This document shows, in pieces, positions 1-10,738 of a stretch of DNA of 64,000 bases. Both the position numbers and the translations under genes were made by a program. Positions within the stretch are counted from its first letter, which is position 1, and every line of letters begins with the position of its first letter. A model generated the notes under the pieces. That model saw only the letters and a program-made list of their open reading frames with translations, was not told where the DNA came from and searched no databases. Origin of the DNA: Mesorhabditis belari. Its lineage: Eukaryota; Nematoda; Chromadorea; Rhabditida; Rhabditidae. The stretch covers positions 1,178,001-1,242,000 of the forward strand of contig CAUEEP010000743.1 of the NCBI GenBank assembly GCA_958450365.1, in the 5' to 3' direction.

Positions 1-666
1 TCTGCGTATGCAAATCACGCAACTCGTCTCAGCGATGAACAAGTCAGCTAGGGAAATTTTAAAATTTCATACTCAGCTTTCAGGAACGAGGAGAAAGCAT
101 TGCCGAGTTCTCGATTGGCCGTGTTGAGGGTCGTCGCTCAGCTGCCGCCAACAATCATCTGTACTCGGAAAATCGAGAGATTTCAGAGTATACGGTAAGT
201 TGGAAAAAGTAGAAGTGTTTTATAAAGTAAGGAAGAGAAAGATTTCCGGAGAGGGGATTGAACCCTCGACCTTTTTGCTTTTGCTTTCCGGGCAGATGCT
301 CTAACGACTGAGCTCGGTATCTTCTTTCCAAAGAAGAACGAGGAAATAGAAGGGGAAATAGAAAGAAAGAGAAAGAAAGAGAAGGAAAGAGCTATCAAAG
401 CTTTGATAGTTAAATGTTATGTTCAAAATAAAGGACGAGGCCTCAATGTACTCATCGGAAGAGGAAGAGTTTGAGCACGAGAAAGGCGACAAGCGAACAC
501 GTGTTCAACGTCAACACTCGTTTGAGCCACTCCCTGGTGGAGATCGAGAAAGGTATTTTAATATTTAAAAAGCATCAAACAATAATCTACAAAACGTTGA
601 TAAAATTTCAGATTCCGGACCGAAGTGGTCACCACAAAGACCTCGACTTCAACAACTAAACACTAA
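1..666 (+). CDS. C-terminal part of an unrecognised protein (partial, 3' exons)
   Basis: Four exon pieces can be joined in frame. The first covers about 1-42 and ends at a GTCAGC donor. The second begins at GAACGAGG after CTTTCAG and ends at the GTAAGT near 193. The third is about 434-551. The last begins after ATTTCAG near 612 and stops with TAA at 664-666. The tail is hydrophilic, with an acidic run (SSEEEEFEHEKGD), a basic stretch (KRTRVQRQ) and a Ser/Thr-rich end (TTKTSTSTTKH). There is no membrane segment or domain I recognise. It could be the cytoplasmic tail of a receptor or adhesion protein, but that is a guess. The acceptor of the third exon (AAATAAAG) is weak. A tRNA-derived repeat sits in the second intron. 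The 5' part of the gene lies outside the window. Confidence 0.55.
225..400 (-). mobile_element. tRNA-derived SINE-like element, family 1, copy a
   Basis: Read on the minus strand, this has a pyrimidine-rich leader (runs of CTTTCTTTCT), then AGCTCAGTCGTTAGAGCA (A-box and D-arm like), then GGTTCAATCCCCTCTCC (B-box and T-arm like). The same leader plus tRNA-like order recurs at 12405-12575 and 17400-17560. The presumed acceptor ends do not pair well, so it is more likely a SINE or tRNA pseudogene than a working tRNA gene. It lies in an intron of the gene ending at 666. Confidence 0.6.
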
Positions 667-2194
667 AAAATGTTGACCTAAATGCGCGCTGACGTCCGGG
701 GCTCATCGCTTCATTTTTTTTCTCTTTTATCTTATCAATTATTTTCTCAATTTTTGGTGCTATTCTTGATTGCTTTTAAAAAAAAATAGTTGATTGCTGA
801 TTGCTGATTGCTGATTGCTTTTTTTCTGCATATCACTAATGCCGGTATCTTCCGAATGCATTTATTTCTCAAACTCAAAACGAGAATCATTAACAAAGAA
901 AATCTTAATTTTTAAAATAACTTAAATCTTCAAATAAGTATTTAAATCTGTTTTAGATGTTGTAAAATGAGATTTTTTGAAATTTAAAGATATTCTTTGT
1001 TTGTCTTCCCGTTCTCCTCTCCCCCAAATCCCCTTTCTTACAGCGACGCTGCCCCGCTCGTCTCCGACGCTTTTTCTTTTTTCTTTGATTGCTCAGTTTG
1101 ACCAATTGCACAGTATCTTTCAATATTACTTTAAAGTTTCTCAATTTAAACAAATAAACCTTCAAAACTCTTGCCTGCGTGATTCTTCGAAAATTTTCCG
1201 TCATTCACTTTGCCTTTCTTTTTTTTTTGATTTGAAAAAGTTGCCTTAACGAGTTTTCAAGTGTTTCATAATCGTTTTGAAAAGTTTTCCTAAAAGAAAT
1301 GTTTAAAATAATAGTTTAAATAATAGTATAATTTTAATTAGGAAAACTTTCCATTTCCCTGTTGCTAGTTGAATTCAAATACGGTGATTCATAAACCTTT
1401 TTTGTTTTTCTTTTTCGGTTTTTTCTTGTCGAATAATAAATATTATTTATTTTAAACACAACAAAAATCACATTTAATTCTAGTTTAACCCATTCGAAAA
1501 TTCTGCAGCGAAAAAAATGTCAAAAAAGGGCTTGGTTTGCAGACGAAAAAAAAAAGAAAAAACGCTGCGGTTTCGAATGGGTTAAATAAAAGAAAGAATG
1601 TAAAGAAAGTTTGAATGAATTGGGAAAAAGAAAAGAGATTATCCAAGCGATCCACTTCTTTTTTTTCTTTTTCCAATTCATTTCCCCTTTTCTATGAATC
1701 TTCAATCTTCAAGCGTTGATTATTTTTCATCGAATCTTCTTTTTCACATCAAAAAAAACTTCAATTCTTCTTTGTGAAAAGAACAAGTCTTTCGTTTGAT
1801 CATGCCAAAAAGTTCTTCCATTTTCTCATACAATTTTCTTGATTGTTTTTAAATTTTCATTTTCTCAAGTTTCTTGTTATTGCAATAAATTTCCATTTAA
1901 CTTGTAACATTTTCAATAAAACGTAGTCAAAAATTCAAAAAAACAACCATTACACTCTTTTACATCAAAAATTGCATAAACCAGTTTGATTTTTAAAAAA
2001 AGATCAAATAAAGAAAGCTTAAAGCTTTCATTTTTAGTACTGTAGCTTACTTTTATAGTACTTTTACAGTACTTTCATTTTTAGTACTTTTAGTCTTACT
2101 GTATTGGACTGTAGATAATTAGAGAAAGGCACCAGGTCAACCACGCACTTTTTAATACGGGAGGCTTTATAGGATCGGATATGCTGATTCTATA

Positions 2195-2408
2195 TACCGT
2201 ATTTTCTCTAATAGTAGTGCACCCCGGCCGAGCCGAGTTGGTGACTATTTAACGGTTTCCAAGCTTTTGCAGAAGCTCAACACTCTAATCCCCCACTAGA
2301 TCTCGGCTACATTTTCCGATCCCACATCGATAGGTTCTGATAAGCGGTTCTCGAGATTTCGAGGAATTTAGGCGACGCTCAGGGTGTACTATTAGAGAAA
2401 ATACAGTA
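2195..2408 (+). mobile_element. MITE family A, copy 1
   Basis: The element begins TACCGTATTTTCTCTAAT and ends with the matching inverted sequence (ATTAGAGAAAATACAGTA), about 214 bp in all. The interior carries CATCGATAGGTTCTGATA and a CTCGAGATTTCGAG near-palindrome. Close relatives lie at 8622-8834, 27569-27790, 61595-62015 (two units) and 63599-63718. There is no coding capacity, so it is non-autonomous. The terminal TA may be the target-site duplication. Confidence 0.85.
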
Positions 2409-2490
2409 TGTTAATTAAAGTCAAAATAAACCAATCCTGATGCCATAAACATTTTCTAATCGTTTTCTCAAAAAAGCTAGAAAGAATATA

Positions 2491-2580
2491 CCGTGAGCAA
2501 ACTCGAACCCGGGCAAAAAAAAGCTTTGAATCATTCCGAGGCGCACTATCCACTGCGCCACTAACTCACCGGCTTAGGCT
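2491..2580 (-). mobile_element. tRNA-like sequence (SINE or tRNA pseudogene), second type
   Basis: On the minus strand the sequence reads AGTGGCGCAGTGGATAGTGC (A-box region) followed about 45 nt later by CCGGGTTCGAGTTTG (B-box region). Both internal RNA polymerase III promoter boxes are recognisable. A poly-T run interrupts the variable region, and the arms do not form a clean cloverleaf, so I treat it as a degenerate tRNA-derived repeat. Confidence 0.5.
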
Positions 2581-3285
2581 GAGAGAAAAAGCTTATAAAG
2601 ACTCCGAAAATTGGCCTAAACTTTGATGCTAGATATCTCGCGTTACAGAGCTCCTTTGGAAAAAAATAAAAGCATATTCAGAATGAGCACAGCCGATTCT
2701 ATAAAGTCCCATGGCTTTCGTATTAAAAGGTTAAGCCTTGATCGATAAAAGAAACCTTGATAAAAGCCTTGATCGTATTAAAAGACCTTGATCTGGTGCT
2801 TTTCCCTAGTAAGAAACTATGGCTGAAAAGGATGCAAAATGCTTATATCCATCAATCTCTTTTAAAAGACAGTGTTCCGAAATGAGCGTTTTCTCTTTTT
2901 CGATCTAGCAAGAAGAGCCAAATCACCTTTCCTCCTCTCCGCCATAATCAAATCACCCTAAATCGATCCCGATCTCCTTATCTCCAAAAGTGAACATATA
3001 GAAATTGTTCACTCCACCATACCATTAGCCAAATTCTTTTCCTTAACTTTTTTAAGTTCATTGAAAAATTCATTGAATGAGGATCAATTAAATGAGAGAT
3101 TTACATCGAGATCTCGCTCTCTCTCTCGATTATTCCCCATTCATTCGCCCTCGTTAACCCCAACTATTTACCCTCGATTTTCATTCTTTTCACTTTCAAG
3201 GAAAATTTTCTTAATTTTATCCTTTCTTTCGATAAATCTTTGTTTTAGCCTTTTGAGTAGCCTTTTTGAAATTTTAGATAATGCG

Positions 3286-6200
3286 ATGGTCCTCAGGAGT
3301 GTTACTTTCATCAATACGCTGATTTTGGTAGGCTTAAAGTAAACTCTAGTCAAAATATGGACATCATTGAGTACCTTGAAATCAAACTTTAGTTACTATT
3401 CGTAAAAAGATCACTTGTCACCGGGAATCCCATCGATAATGGCCTTGTCGACTCACAGCTTGTCACCACTTGTACCCAAGTTGGTTTATCACCTATATAT
3501 TGATCTTTTAAAAGCTTACATTGTTATTTAACTTCTAGAACAAATCAGTTGACCTTTTGGTGATTCTGGATGGCTCGGGCTCGGTGGGAGATGAGACCTT
3601 TCGAAAACAAGTTTGTTTTTTTTTTGTTTATAAATGGCTAATGATCATTTCAGATTGATTTCGCTATACATTTAGCTCAACGACTCAATGTTTCTAATGA
3701 CGGTTTGTCATTAGAATTAAATAATGCAAGTGCAAATAGGCAGTCGAATGGGTTTAATGCAATTCGCGGAGTCTCCTCGACTCGAGTTCTCTCTTCAACA
3801 GTACACTCATCCCACAAAGGTTTGTGGATTCAATATCTTGAGATTTATCCAGCTAGAAAGCAAATTTTTTAGTTAGAATGGGGAATTCAAAGAATTTCCT
3901 TCCTTTCTGGAGCAACAAACACCGGTCAAGCCCTTCGTTTCGCTCTCGATAAAGGATTTGAAGGTAAAAAGTGTTAAAATAGTCAAGTCAAAAGAAAAAG
4001 TGTTAAAAGAGTCAAGTATTTTTGTTAACTAATCAATAAACTTTGCGATAAAGAGTAAATTAAGTCAAATATTTAGGAGCTCGAGGTGGTAATGTTCCAA
4101 AAGTTGTTGTCGTAGTCACTGATGGGCAGAGTCAAGTGAGTTTTGCTAGTCTGTTGGTTGGGTATCGTTGCTAGTCTGTTGGTTGGGTATCGTTGCTAGT
4201 CTGTTGGTTGGGTATCGTTGCTAGTCTGTTGGTTGGGTATCGTTGCTAGTCTGTTGGTTGGGTATCGTTGCTAGTCTGTTGGTTGGGTATGTCAAGTGAG
4301 TTTTGCTAGTCTGTTAGTTGGGTATCGTTAATTTCCAAAAATTAATACATTTATTCGGCACACAAATACACGAATAATTGTTTGCTACTACGGGACGATG
4401 CCCATAAACTGTTAGTAAAGAAAAAAAACCCCGGTAAGAGAAAAAAGAAACTGTTTATCTATCCTGCGAGATCGAACCATTGGCTGTGTATCTATTCCGA
4501 CTAAGAGACAAGACTCCTAGCCAGTCAGCCACAGCAGAATGTTAAACTAAAGATACTTGAAAGTCATAAAACTCTTAAAATATCTACTACTATCTAATCA
4601 TTAACCAAATTCATCAAATGAATTCAAGGACGACGTGGCCTCTCCATCGCAATTGCTTCGAGACGCGCACATCCTCGTCTATGCAATTGGAGTCACAAAT
4701 CTCGTCAACGTGCATCAATTACATCAAGTATAAAGTCTAATTTCTAATTTTAAATAAAACATTCTATTATGAAGAACTTTTTAGATGGCTGGCAATCCTC
4801 AACGGGTTTTCACAGTGGAATCATTCGAGCAACTCGACAAAACGCTCGCCGATGCCCTCACCTGGGATATGTGCAAAACTGAGTTTCGTACGTTTTACGA
4901 GAAACTTTTCGTTTTTTAATAGATTTATTTTATAATAATAAATAATATTTTAGGTAATAGATTTATTATTATAATAATAAATAATGTTTTAGACACTTAT
5001 GGGTTATACTCCTCGCAGGGATCAATCAGGGTTTTATCACCCATCAATTAGGGTTTTCAATTAGGGTTTTCAATTAAGGTTTTCAATTAGGCTTTCAATT
5101 AGGGCTTCATTGCTTTGTCTGTTTTGTATACAAAGAAATTTTTACATAATCTTCTTTCTCTTTTGACTGCTTTTCATTTCATTTGCGAAGCAATTTGTGT
5201 ACTCTTCAGTTCTACTTTCGCCAGGTTATATCCCGTCAACAAAATTGGAGTTACGAGCGGTTTCCCTTACAATAAATCACTAACTTATAATGTTAAATTG
5301 AAAACAAGACCCCCATTTATAAATGAAAAAGTCCCAAATTTGCATATAAAGTAAAATGAGATTTTGCCGGGGGGTAAAACCCAAGCCGCAAGGCAATCTC
5401 AATGCAAATTTTTTGTTTATGCAAAGTTGTTTATGCAAAGTACGGTTGGGTGAAACCAGTATTGATTATATATAGTCTATAAGTACTAGAAATGGGAAAA
5501 TTCAGAGCCCAACCTAATTCCACCATTGTTTTCTTGGCCGATTGCTTTGAAATTTTTGTCTACACAGAAATCGACATTTTCAGCTTGTAGACAAAATTTC
5601 AGAGCAATCGGTCAAGAAAAGAAAGGTGAAATTAGGTTGGGCTTGGAATTTCCCCATGTCCACGATGTTTTAAGGTCCTGGCACACCGGATATCATTTGT
5701 GGACCGGATCGAATCGGTGTTCGAGCATCGACGAAAAGACCTTTTGATGGATACGTTTTTGTGATGGATCATTTTCATGAGGTAATATACTCAATAATAC
5801 TAAAACTACTAAACAAGTGTATTAAAAAGGAATAAGCAAGTACTAAACAAGTGTTTTTCTCTTTAAAATGCCATGTACATTACCTTAAACGTCTACTACA
5901 CTACAGGCTGACGCACAATTATGAAAACTCGGTTTTAGAGAATAAATGGGCCTTTTTATTCGTAGAAACTGTAGATTAATTGGCGCACTTGGCATTATTT
6001 CTAAAAAGTGCAATGAGTAAGTGCACCAACTTTCAACTTGCCAATCTATTATTATACAGGCTTGGGCACAATCATGAAAACTCGGTTTTTCGGCTGTAAC
6101 TCGATCCGCAATTATTCAATTCCCCTAATTTTATATTTAGATGAAAATTTCAATTTAATTTCTACAGTCAATTTCAATTTTTAGCTCAGAAAGACAGTGT

Positions 6201-9200
6201 TATGCTTTTTATAGTAATTTGAAGTTCATAGATGCCAACCACTCTGCAGAATTGTTGTTTCCCCACGATTTGCACATGTTTTGAAGAATTTCCCGCTTTG
6301 TATTTACTCATTTTTGCTTTTTATTAAGAAATAGAATTGCTTGAAGCATTTCACATCAGAAGATTTTCAATAATTTCAAATTTTGAGAGCTATAGTTGAA
6401 TTTCCTGAAAGCTAAGCAAAGCTAAATTTGTATGGTAATTTCCCAAATCATTCCTGATTTGCTGTCTTGCAAATTTAATGCATTTATTTTGTGGTATTTG
6501 TCTAAATTTGGCTAAATCGTGGAAAAAAAACAAAAAGAATTGGTTGATTTGTGAGCAATTCTTGAGTGTTGAAAACTATCGAAAGCGATGATTCTGCCGA
6601 GAGGTTGGCATCTTGAATTTCATCTATGAACATCTATGAACTTCATCTATGAACTTCAAAGTGCTATAAAAAGCATAACGCTGTGTTTCTGAACTAAAAA
6701 TTGAAAGTGACTGCAGAAATTAACTTGAAATTTCATATAAATCTGAAATTAGGAGAATTGAATGATTGGGCATCGAGTTACAGTCGAAAAACCGAGTTTC
6801 GATAATTGTGCGCCAGACAGTAGTAGCCAGACCAGAATCAAAGTCTCTAAACCAAAATTCCCAGCCAACAGGACTGTTTTCAAATTTCAAATCCAATTTA
6901 ATACTTTAGGTACAAATCCAGTATCTAGTTAATTTATCCAGCATCTAACAACAGCATTAATTTCCAGAAAGAATGCCGTGCCGGTGCCGAAGATTTCATG
7001 GACTCTCGCTCAATCGGGATCACGATTCCCTTTTCCTCATGCAATGTTCAGCGCTATCGTTCGGTATCTTTATAATCTTTTTTTTTGCTTAAAAAAGTTC
7101 ACTTTAGCTAAACCCACGTGGGATTTTTGTAGAAATGACGGTGGTTTTCATGTTTCACACATTGTAAGTGGTTTGAGTCATGCAAAAACACAAGCATTTC
7201 TTTTTTAGATTCATGACAAAAGTCGATCAAATGGTGAAAATTCAATGTTTTTATATGGAAGCCGACAAAACTGTTAATGTTCCCTTGTCGGTTAGGTAAT
7301 GGCAAAAGGGAAATTGAAAATTACTGAAAGATTAGCATGCTGACAACACAATTTCGAGAGAAAATGTACCAAATGCCGACTTGTTTGTACACTCTTCGGA
7401 AAGGAGCTCCTGATGGCCCGATTGTACAATATGCAAAGCTCGGAGAATCCGTTTATCATCGGTAATTCAAGTACTACCGTTAATACTAATAAAAGGATTG
7501 GGTTGGTGAATTGAAAACTGCGGGACTTTGAATTAAAATCTCTTCAACATAAAACCATGAATTCATTCGAAATAATTTCCATTATTATTGACGACTTCTG
7601 CCCATTTTACAGGCAATTTGCGGATTCCTCTTTCGTAGTAGGATTTTGGTTTGTGTGTGAGACAAGTGTGAGACTCAAAAATCGAGGACTGGAGACGGAG
7701 GCTGGAGATGTCCCAGTTTGAGCACTTTCTTCAAAAGAAACCCATTTTGGTGTCAATAGAAAAGTTGTAGAGAATCAAGAATTAGGCTTATAGCCAAACT
7801 TCCAAAAAGATACACTTAGTAGTTTCGCTTAAAATGCAAGCTTTGTGAAAATTCGTAAATTTGGCATTTCTTCAAAACCAGTTTTTGAATCGTTCTGAAA
7901 ATTTGGATGATTTTTGATTCTCTACAACTTTTCCATTGACACCAAAATGGGTTTCTTTTGAAGAAAGTGCTCAAACTGTGACATATGAGAATAGCCCGCA
8001 GTTTTCAATTCACCAACCCAATATTACGGTTTAAAAACTATTTTTCTTACAGCTATTTGATTTTATAGTGCACTTTTAGTTGTAATTTTTCAGTTGGGAA
8101 TGTCGTGAAGTTGAAGAAAAGGACACCTTTGGGATGCTTGTTCACTCTTGTTATGTAGATAATGGATACGGTGATCGAGTTGATGTTCTCACTGAACATG
8201 GGTTTTTAAAAACCTCTACATAATTCATTCTATAAATTCTTGCAGTTGCGGCATTGATGCAGTCATTTTGGAGACTCCAGACTATGATAGTTCGCTTCGT
8301 TTAGCGACTAGACCCTATCACGTATTCAAGTATGCCGATCGACCCGTTTTACAATTTCAATGCCAAGTTCGTTAACAGATTCAGCAAATGAATATGACTT
8401 TCTTTTAGATTACTTTGTGCATCAAATACGGTGGTGGATGTGATGGAATCACACCGCCGATTAGTTGTCCCAATCTCACCGCTCATCTCCACAACCATCC
8501 CCATTTACATCGTCATCAAGCAAAGCGGTAAATACAATTATTCACACGAATAATATGGTACAAAACAATATGCAAGCAAAACTTCTAAGCCCTAAATGTA
8601 GGGAAGAAAAAAAAAGCCATATACCGTATTTTCTCTAATAGTAGTGCACCCTCTAAATTGCTCGAAATCTCGAGAACCGCTTATCAGAACCTATCGATGT
8701 GGGGACGGAAAATGTAGCTGACGATGAGATCTGGTGGGGGATTTGAGTGTTGAGCTTCTGCAAAAGCTTGGAAACTGTAAAATAATCACCAACTCGGCTC
8801 GCCGGGGTGCACTACTATTAGAGAGAATACGGTATATAAACCGGAATTCCTCAGAATTTCTGGTGGATAGAGGTGATCGGTGTCAGAGTTAATCATTTGT
8901 GCTCTAAAATTCTTCATATTTTTTCACGAAGCAATAATCTATTGCTGACGGGATTGAACCCTTGACCTTCCGACTAAGATACAGAGCTCTTAGCCAGTCA
9001 GCCATTGCGACCATTTGGTCAACAAAAACATCTATATTGATCGACTAATTCGACTTAAAATTATTTGATAAAACGATTTTTTAAAATTAGAATTCGGAGA
9101 GAAAACGAGATCGGTACTCTTGACGTTTTCACGAACGCGATGACCATCTTGGATCAATTTCCCGATTGTGATGGACAGGTAGGAAATGAAATTTTCCGGG

Positions 9201-9366
9201 TTTTCCTTAAAATAAGTCTCATTTCTACCAAAAAATTTAGATCAAATTTCAGGATCGATTTGATTTGGAGTTGATGTTGGCGTTAAGTCTAGCGAATTTC
9301 TTGCTCTTCATTTCTTCAATTCTTTTTTGCTTTTTTCGAAGAAAACTAACATCAACAAAGTTTTGA
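3286..9366 (+). CDS. cut-6: CUT-6-like cuticlin: VWA domain plus zona pellucida domain
   Basis: This is a secreted or apical extracellular-matrix protein of the cuticle. The proposed start, 3286-3327, gives MVLRSVTFINTLIL, which joins a 21-nt exon (3459-3479) to complete a signal peptide. The VWA domain follows, with the MIDAS motif DGSGS, TNTG and VVVVTDGQSQ. The ZP domain begins near 5675 (ICGPDRIGV, NPRGIFVEMT, CFYMEADKTV) and carries the expected spaced cysteines. A basic site (AKRIRR), as expected for a furin-like cleavage site before the tail, precedes a single C-terminal membrane segment (LANFLLFISSILFCFF). Stop TGA is at 9364-9366. The product is roughly 500 residues in about 14 exons. 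C. elegans CUT-6 is known to combine VWA and ZP domains, and other ZP/cuticlin-like proteins are the alternative. Introns are loaded with repeats. The first two exons are the least certain. Confidence 0.85.
4145..4290. repeat. 25-bp tandem repeat in a cut-6-like intron
   Basis: About six near-perfect copies of a 25-bp unit containing CTAGTCTGTTGGTTGGGTAT. A diverged partial copy near 4303-4328 follows. It lies in the intron that begins after the VVVVTDGQSQ exon. No function is visible. Confidence 0.9.
4461..4537 (-). mobile_element. tRNA-like sequence, third type, copy a
   Basis: On the minus strand it reads GTGGCTGACTGGCTAGGAGT (A-box region), a middle ending TTAGTCGGAATAG, and TGGTTCGATCTCG (B-box region). 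A clear relative lies at 8943-9010, sharing GGCTGACTGGCTA and TTAGTCGGAA. Both lie in introns of the same cuticlin gene in the same antisense orientation. It is likely a SINE rather than a functional tRNA gene. Confidence 0.5.
5030..5105. repeat. Short tandem repeat (TTAGGGTTTTCAA-like)
   Basis: Five imperfect copies of a 13-14 bp unit related to CAATTAGGGTTTT lie in a cut-6-like intron. The unit contains TTAGGG but is not a telomeric array, because the spacing is wrong and the tract is very short. Confidence 0.75.
5505..5643. repeat. Short inverted repeat in a cut-6-like intron
   Basis: GAGCCCAACCTAATTCCACC near 5505 is matched in inverted form by the sequence ending GGTTGGGCTT near 5643. 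Inner arms (CGATTGCTTTGAAATTTT and its complement) extend the stem. The length is about 139 bp, so it is a small MITE or foldback. It ends about 30 bp before the exon that opens the ZP domain. Confidence 0.7.
6056..6820. mobile_element. Long inverted-repeat element (family F)
   Basis: The left arm starts near GGGCACAATCATGAAAACTC and the right arm ends near CGATAATTGTGCGCCAGA. The arms are about 170 bp each and share GTAACTCGAT, AGCATAAC and TTCATAGATG in opposite orientation. A solo fragment of the same terminus lies at about 5918-5955 (GCACAATTATGAAAACTCGG). There is no transposase frame. It is non-autonomous and intronic in the cuticlin gene. Confidence 0.75.
7498..8022. mobile_element. 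Inverted-repeat element (family G)
   Basis: The termini TTGGGTTGGTGAATTGAAAA and its complement face each other. An inner inverted pair around GAGCACTTTCTTCAAAAGAA and ACCAAAATGGG is also present. A diverged fragment of the inner arm is visible at about 18190-18265 in an integrin intron (TTGAGCACTTTTTCTCAAAG). The length is about 525 bp, with no coding capacity. Confidence 0.75.
8622..8834 (-). mobile_element. MITE family A, copy 2
   Basis: It starts TACCGTATTTTCTCTAAT and ends GAGAGAATACGGTA. The interior is reversed relative to copy 1 (CTCGAAATCTCGAGAACC comes first). About 213 bp, in an intron of the cut-6-like gene. Confidence 0.85.
8943..9010 (-). mobile_element. tRNA-like sequence, third type, copy b
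   Basis: On the minus strand it reads ATGGCTGACTGGCTAAGAGC, CTTAGTCGGAAGGTC and GGGTTCAATCCCGTCAGC. The T-arm is a perfect GGGTTCAATCCC type. It resembles the copy at 4461-4537. The 3' end GTCAGCA does not pair with a clear 5' partner, so I call it a SINE-like tRNA derivative. Confidence 0.55.
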
Positions 9367-9550
9367 GATTTGCTTTTGAGATTATTTTTTACAATTTTTG
9401 ACAAGTACCGGTGCAATTCTTATATAATTTTATTCATTTTTTTTCATTTTTCTTCATTTTTATTCATTTTTATTCATTCTTATTCATTTTTATTCATTCT
9501 TTTCACAAAGTGATCTTTTCAAAGTTGCAATTTGTCTAATACCAAAAATG

Positions 9551-10038
9551 TAGACTGTGTTCCTCGCGAGTAATGCCTTTTTTTTAAAACGCACACTTGG
9601 GAAAAAATTGCAGTACTTTTAACAAAAATTATTGCAAAAAAATGACGCAAAATTCACGAGCCCCGCATTATATACGACACTTTTTAAAGATACTCAGCCG
9701 TTTAACTGATTTGGTGGGAAATTCCCTTCCAATGTAAAAACTGATTTTTTTTTGAAAAACTTGGGGCGAGGCTACTTTGCGCCAAATTTTTTGCGCAACT
9801 GGGTCATTTGCACAACTGGGTCATTTGCGCAATTGGGTCAGTTGCACAACTGGGCCGTTTGCCCAACTCGCCATAACTTTCTTCTAAGTCGGCCAATCTC
9901 TATGATTTTGGTGTCATTTTGTTGCACTTATTGAGATCTACAAAATGAAACCAAAATCATAAAGATTGACTCACTTAGAAGGAAGTTATACTTACAAATT
10001 TACTCGAGTAATTACTTACTCGCGAGGAACGCACTCTA
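9551..10038. mobile_element. Inverted-repeat element, family B, copy 1
   Basis: The termini TAGACTGTGTTCCTCGCGAG and CTCGCGAGGAACGCACTCTA are inverted matches. The interior contains a run of imperfect repeats of CAACTGGGTCATTTGC. Related termini occur at 23500-23747 and 30686-31046. Non-autonomous. Confidence 0.75.
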
Positions 10039-10423
10039 CAAAAATGAGTGCAATCTTTTTTTGTAAATAAAGAATTTTAAAAGCAAAAAGTATAAAGTAT
10101 TACACAAAAAGTATTAAAGTATTCTTAACCAAAAGAGGATACAAAGATTTGAAAAAGAAAAAAAACCCTTCAAATGTATTACTGTCATACAGAGCACAGA
10201 TTTAGAGCAAAAGTAATGGCAATTATGATTTATTTGACAACATGTTTCTCTCAAATTCTTAATAATAAAAGTGACAATTTGCACAAATTAGCAAAGCAAA
10301 CAAATCCACGCCCTATTACTCGTTCAAGGTCGGCTTTTCTGATCACACACCTTTTCCTCTTTTCTCTTTTTTTCTTCAGCAATCCCAACCATTTCATTCT
10401 GTATCCTTTTTAAATCCTATACT

Positions 10424-10738
10424 AGTAATCACATCGCTGATTAGTTGTCCCAAACTCACCGCTCATCTCCACAACCATCCCCATCTACACTACTGGACAA
10501 TGAAGTATCATATTTGAAATAAGATCGTCACTTTCGCGCGTCTGTAACTTCCTTGTCTATGCCGTATTTCTAAATATGAATATTACCATTGTGTAGCTCT
10601 TGAGAAGAGCTTTCAGAAAATGTATAACACTAATAATTTAAACTCAAAGACAATGGAGTTACAGACGCGCGAAAGTGACGATCGCTTTTCAAATATCATA
10701 TTTCATTGTTCAGTACTGTACATCGTCATTTAAAGCTA
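10424..10738 (+). pseudogene. Duplicated fragment of a cut-6-like exon, interrupted by a MITE
   Basis: Positions 10424-10487 match 8449-8507, the exon encoding GITPPISCPNLTAHLHN, with only a few changes. The match resumes at 10719-10729 (TACATCGTCAT). The gap is exactly the family C element at 10488-10718 plus one extra TA. It is about 75 bp of exon sequence copied about 2 kb downstream of its source. No reading frame is maintained. Confidence 0.85.
10488..10718. mobile_element. MITE family C, copy 1, with TA target duplication
   Basis: The ends are CACTACTGGACAATGAA and the inverted form of CAGTACTGAACAATGAA. The element is 231 bp and flanked by TA on both sides (10486-10487 and 10719-10720). 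Starting with CA(G/C)TACTGG and inserting at TA fits a Tc1/mariner-driven MITE. The second copy is 62891-63123. Confidence 0.9.

Larger units (their letters stand above)
667..3285. other. Intergenic region, no gene recognised
   Basis: This stretch separates the gene ending at 666 from the cuticlin starting at 3286. It is AT-rich with homopolymer runs. It contains one inverted-repeat element (2195-2408) and one tRNA-like element (2491-2580). A short inverted pair made from a phenylalanine-rich stretch is visible near 1490-1590, where AACCCATTCGAAA recurs in inverted orientation. No open frame shows splice structure or a recognisable domain. Confidence 0.6.

Noticed and set aside
5030..5105. 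TTAGGG-containing repeats resembling telomere sequence
   Set aside because: The unit is 13-14 bp and the run under 80 bp, so it is an ordinary tandem repeat and not an internal telomere.
8943..9010. Genuine tRNA gene
   Set aside because: The T-arm is excellent but the acceptor ends do not pair and related degenerate copies exist, so it is better called a tRNA-derived repeat.
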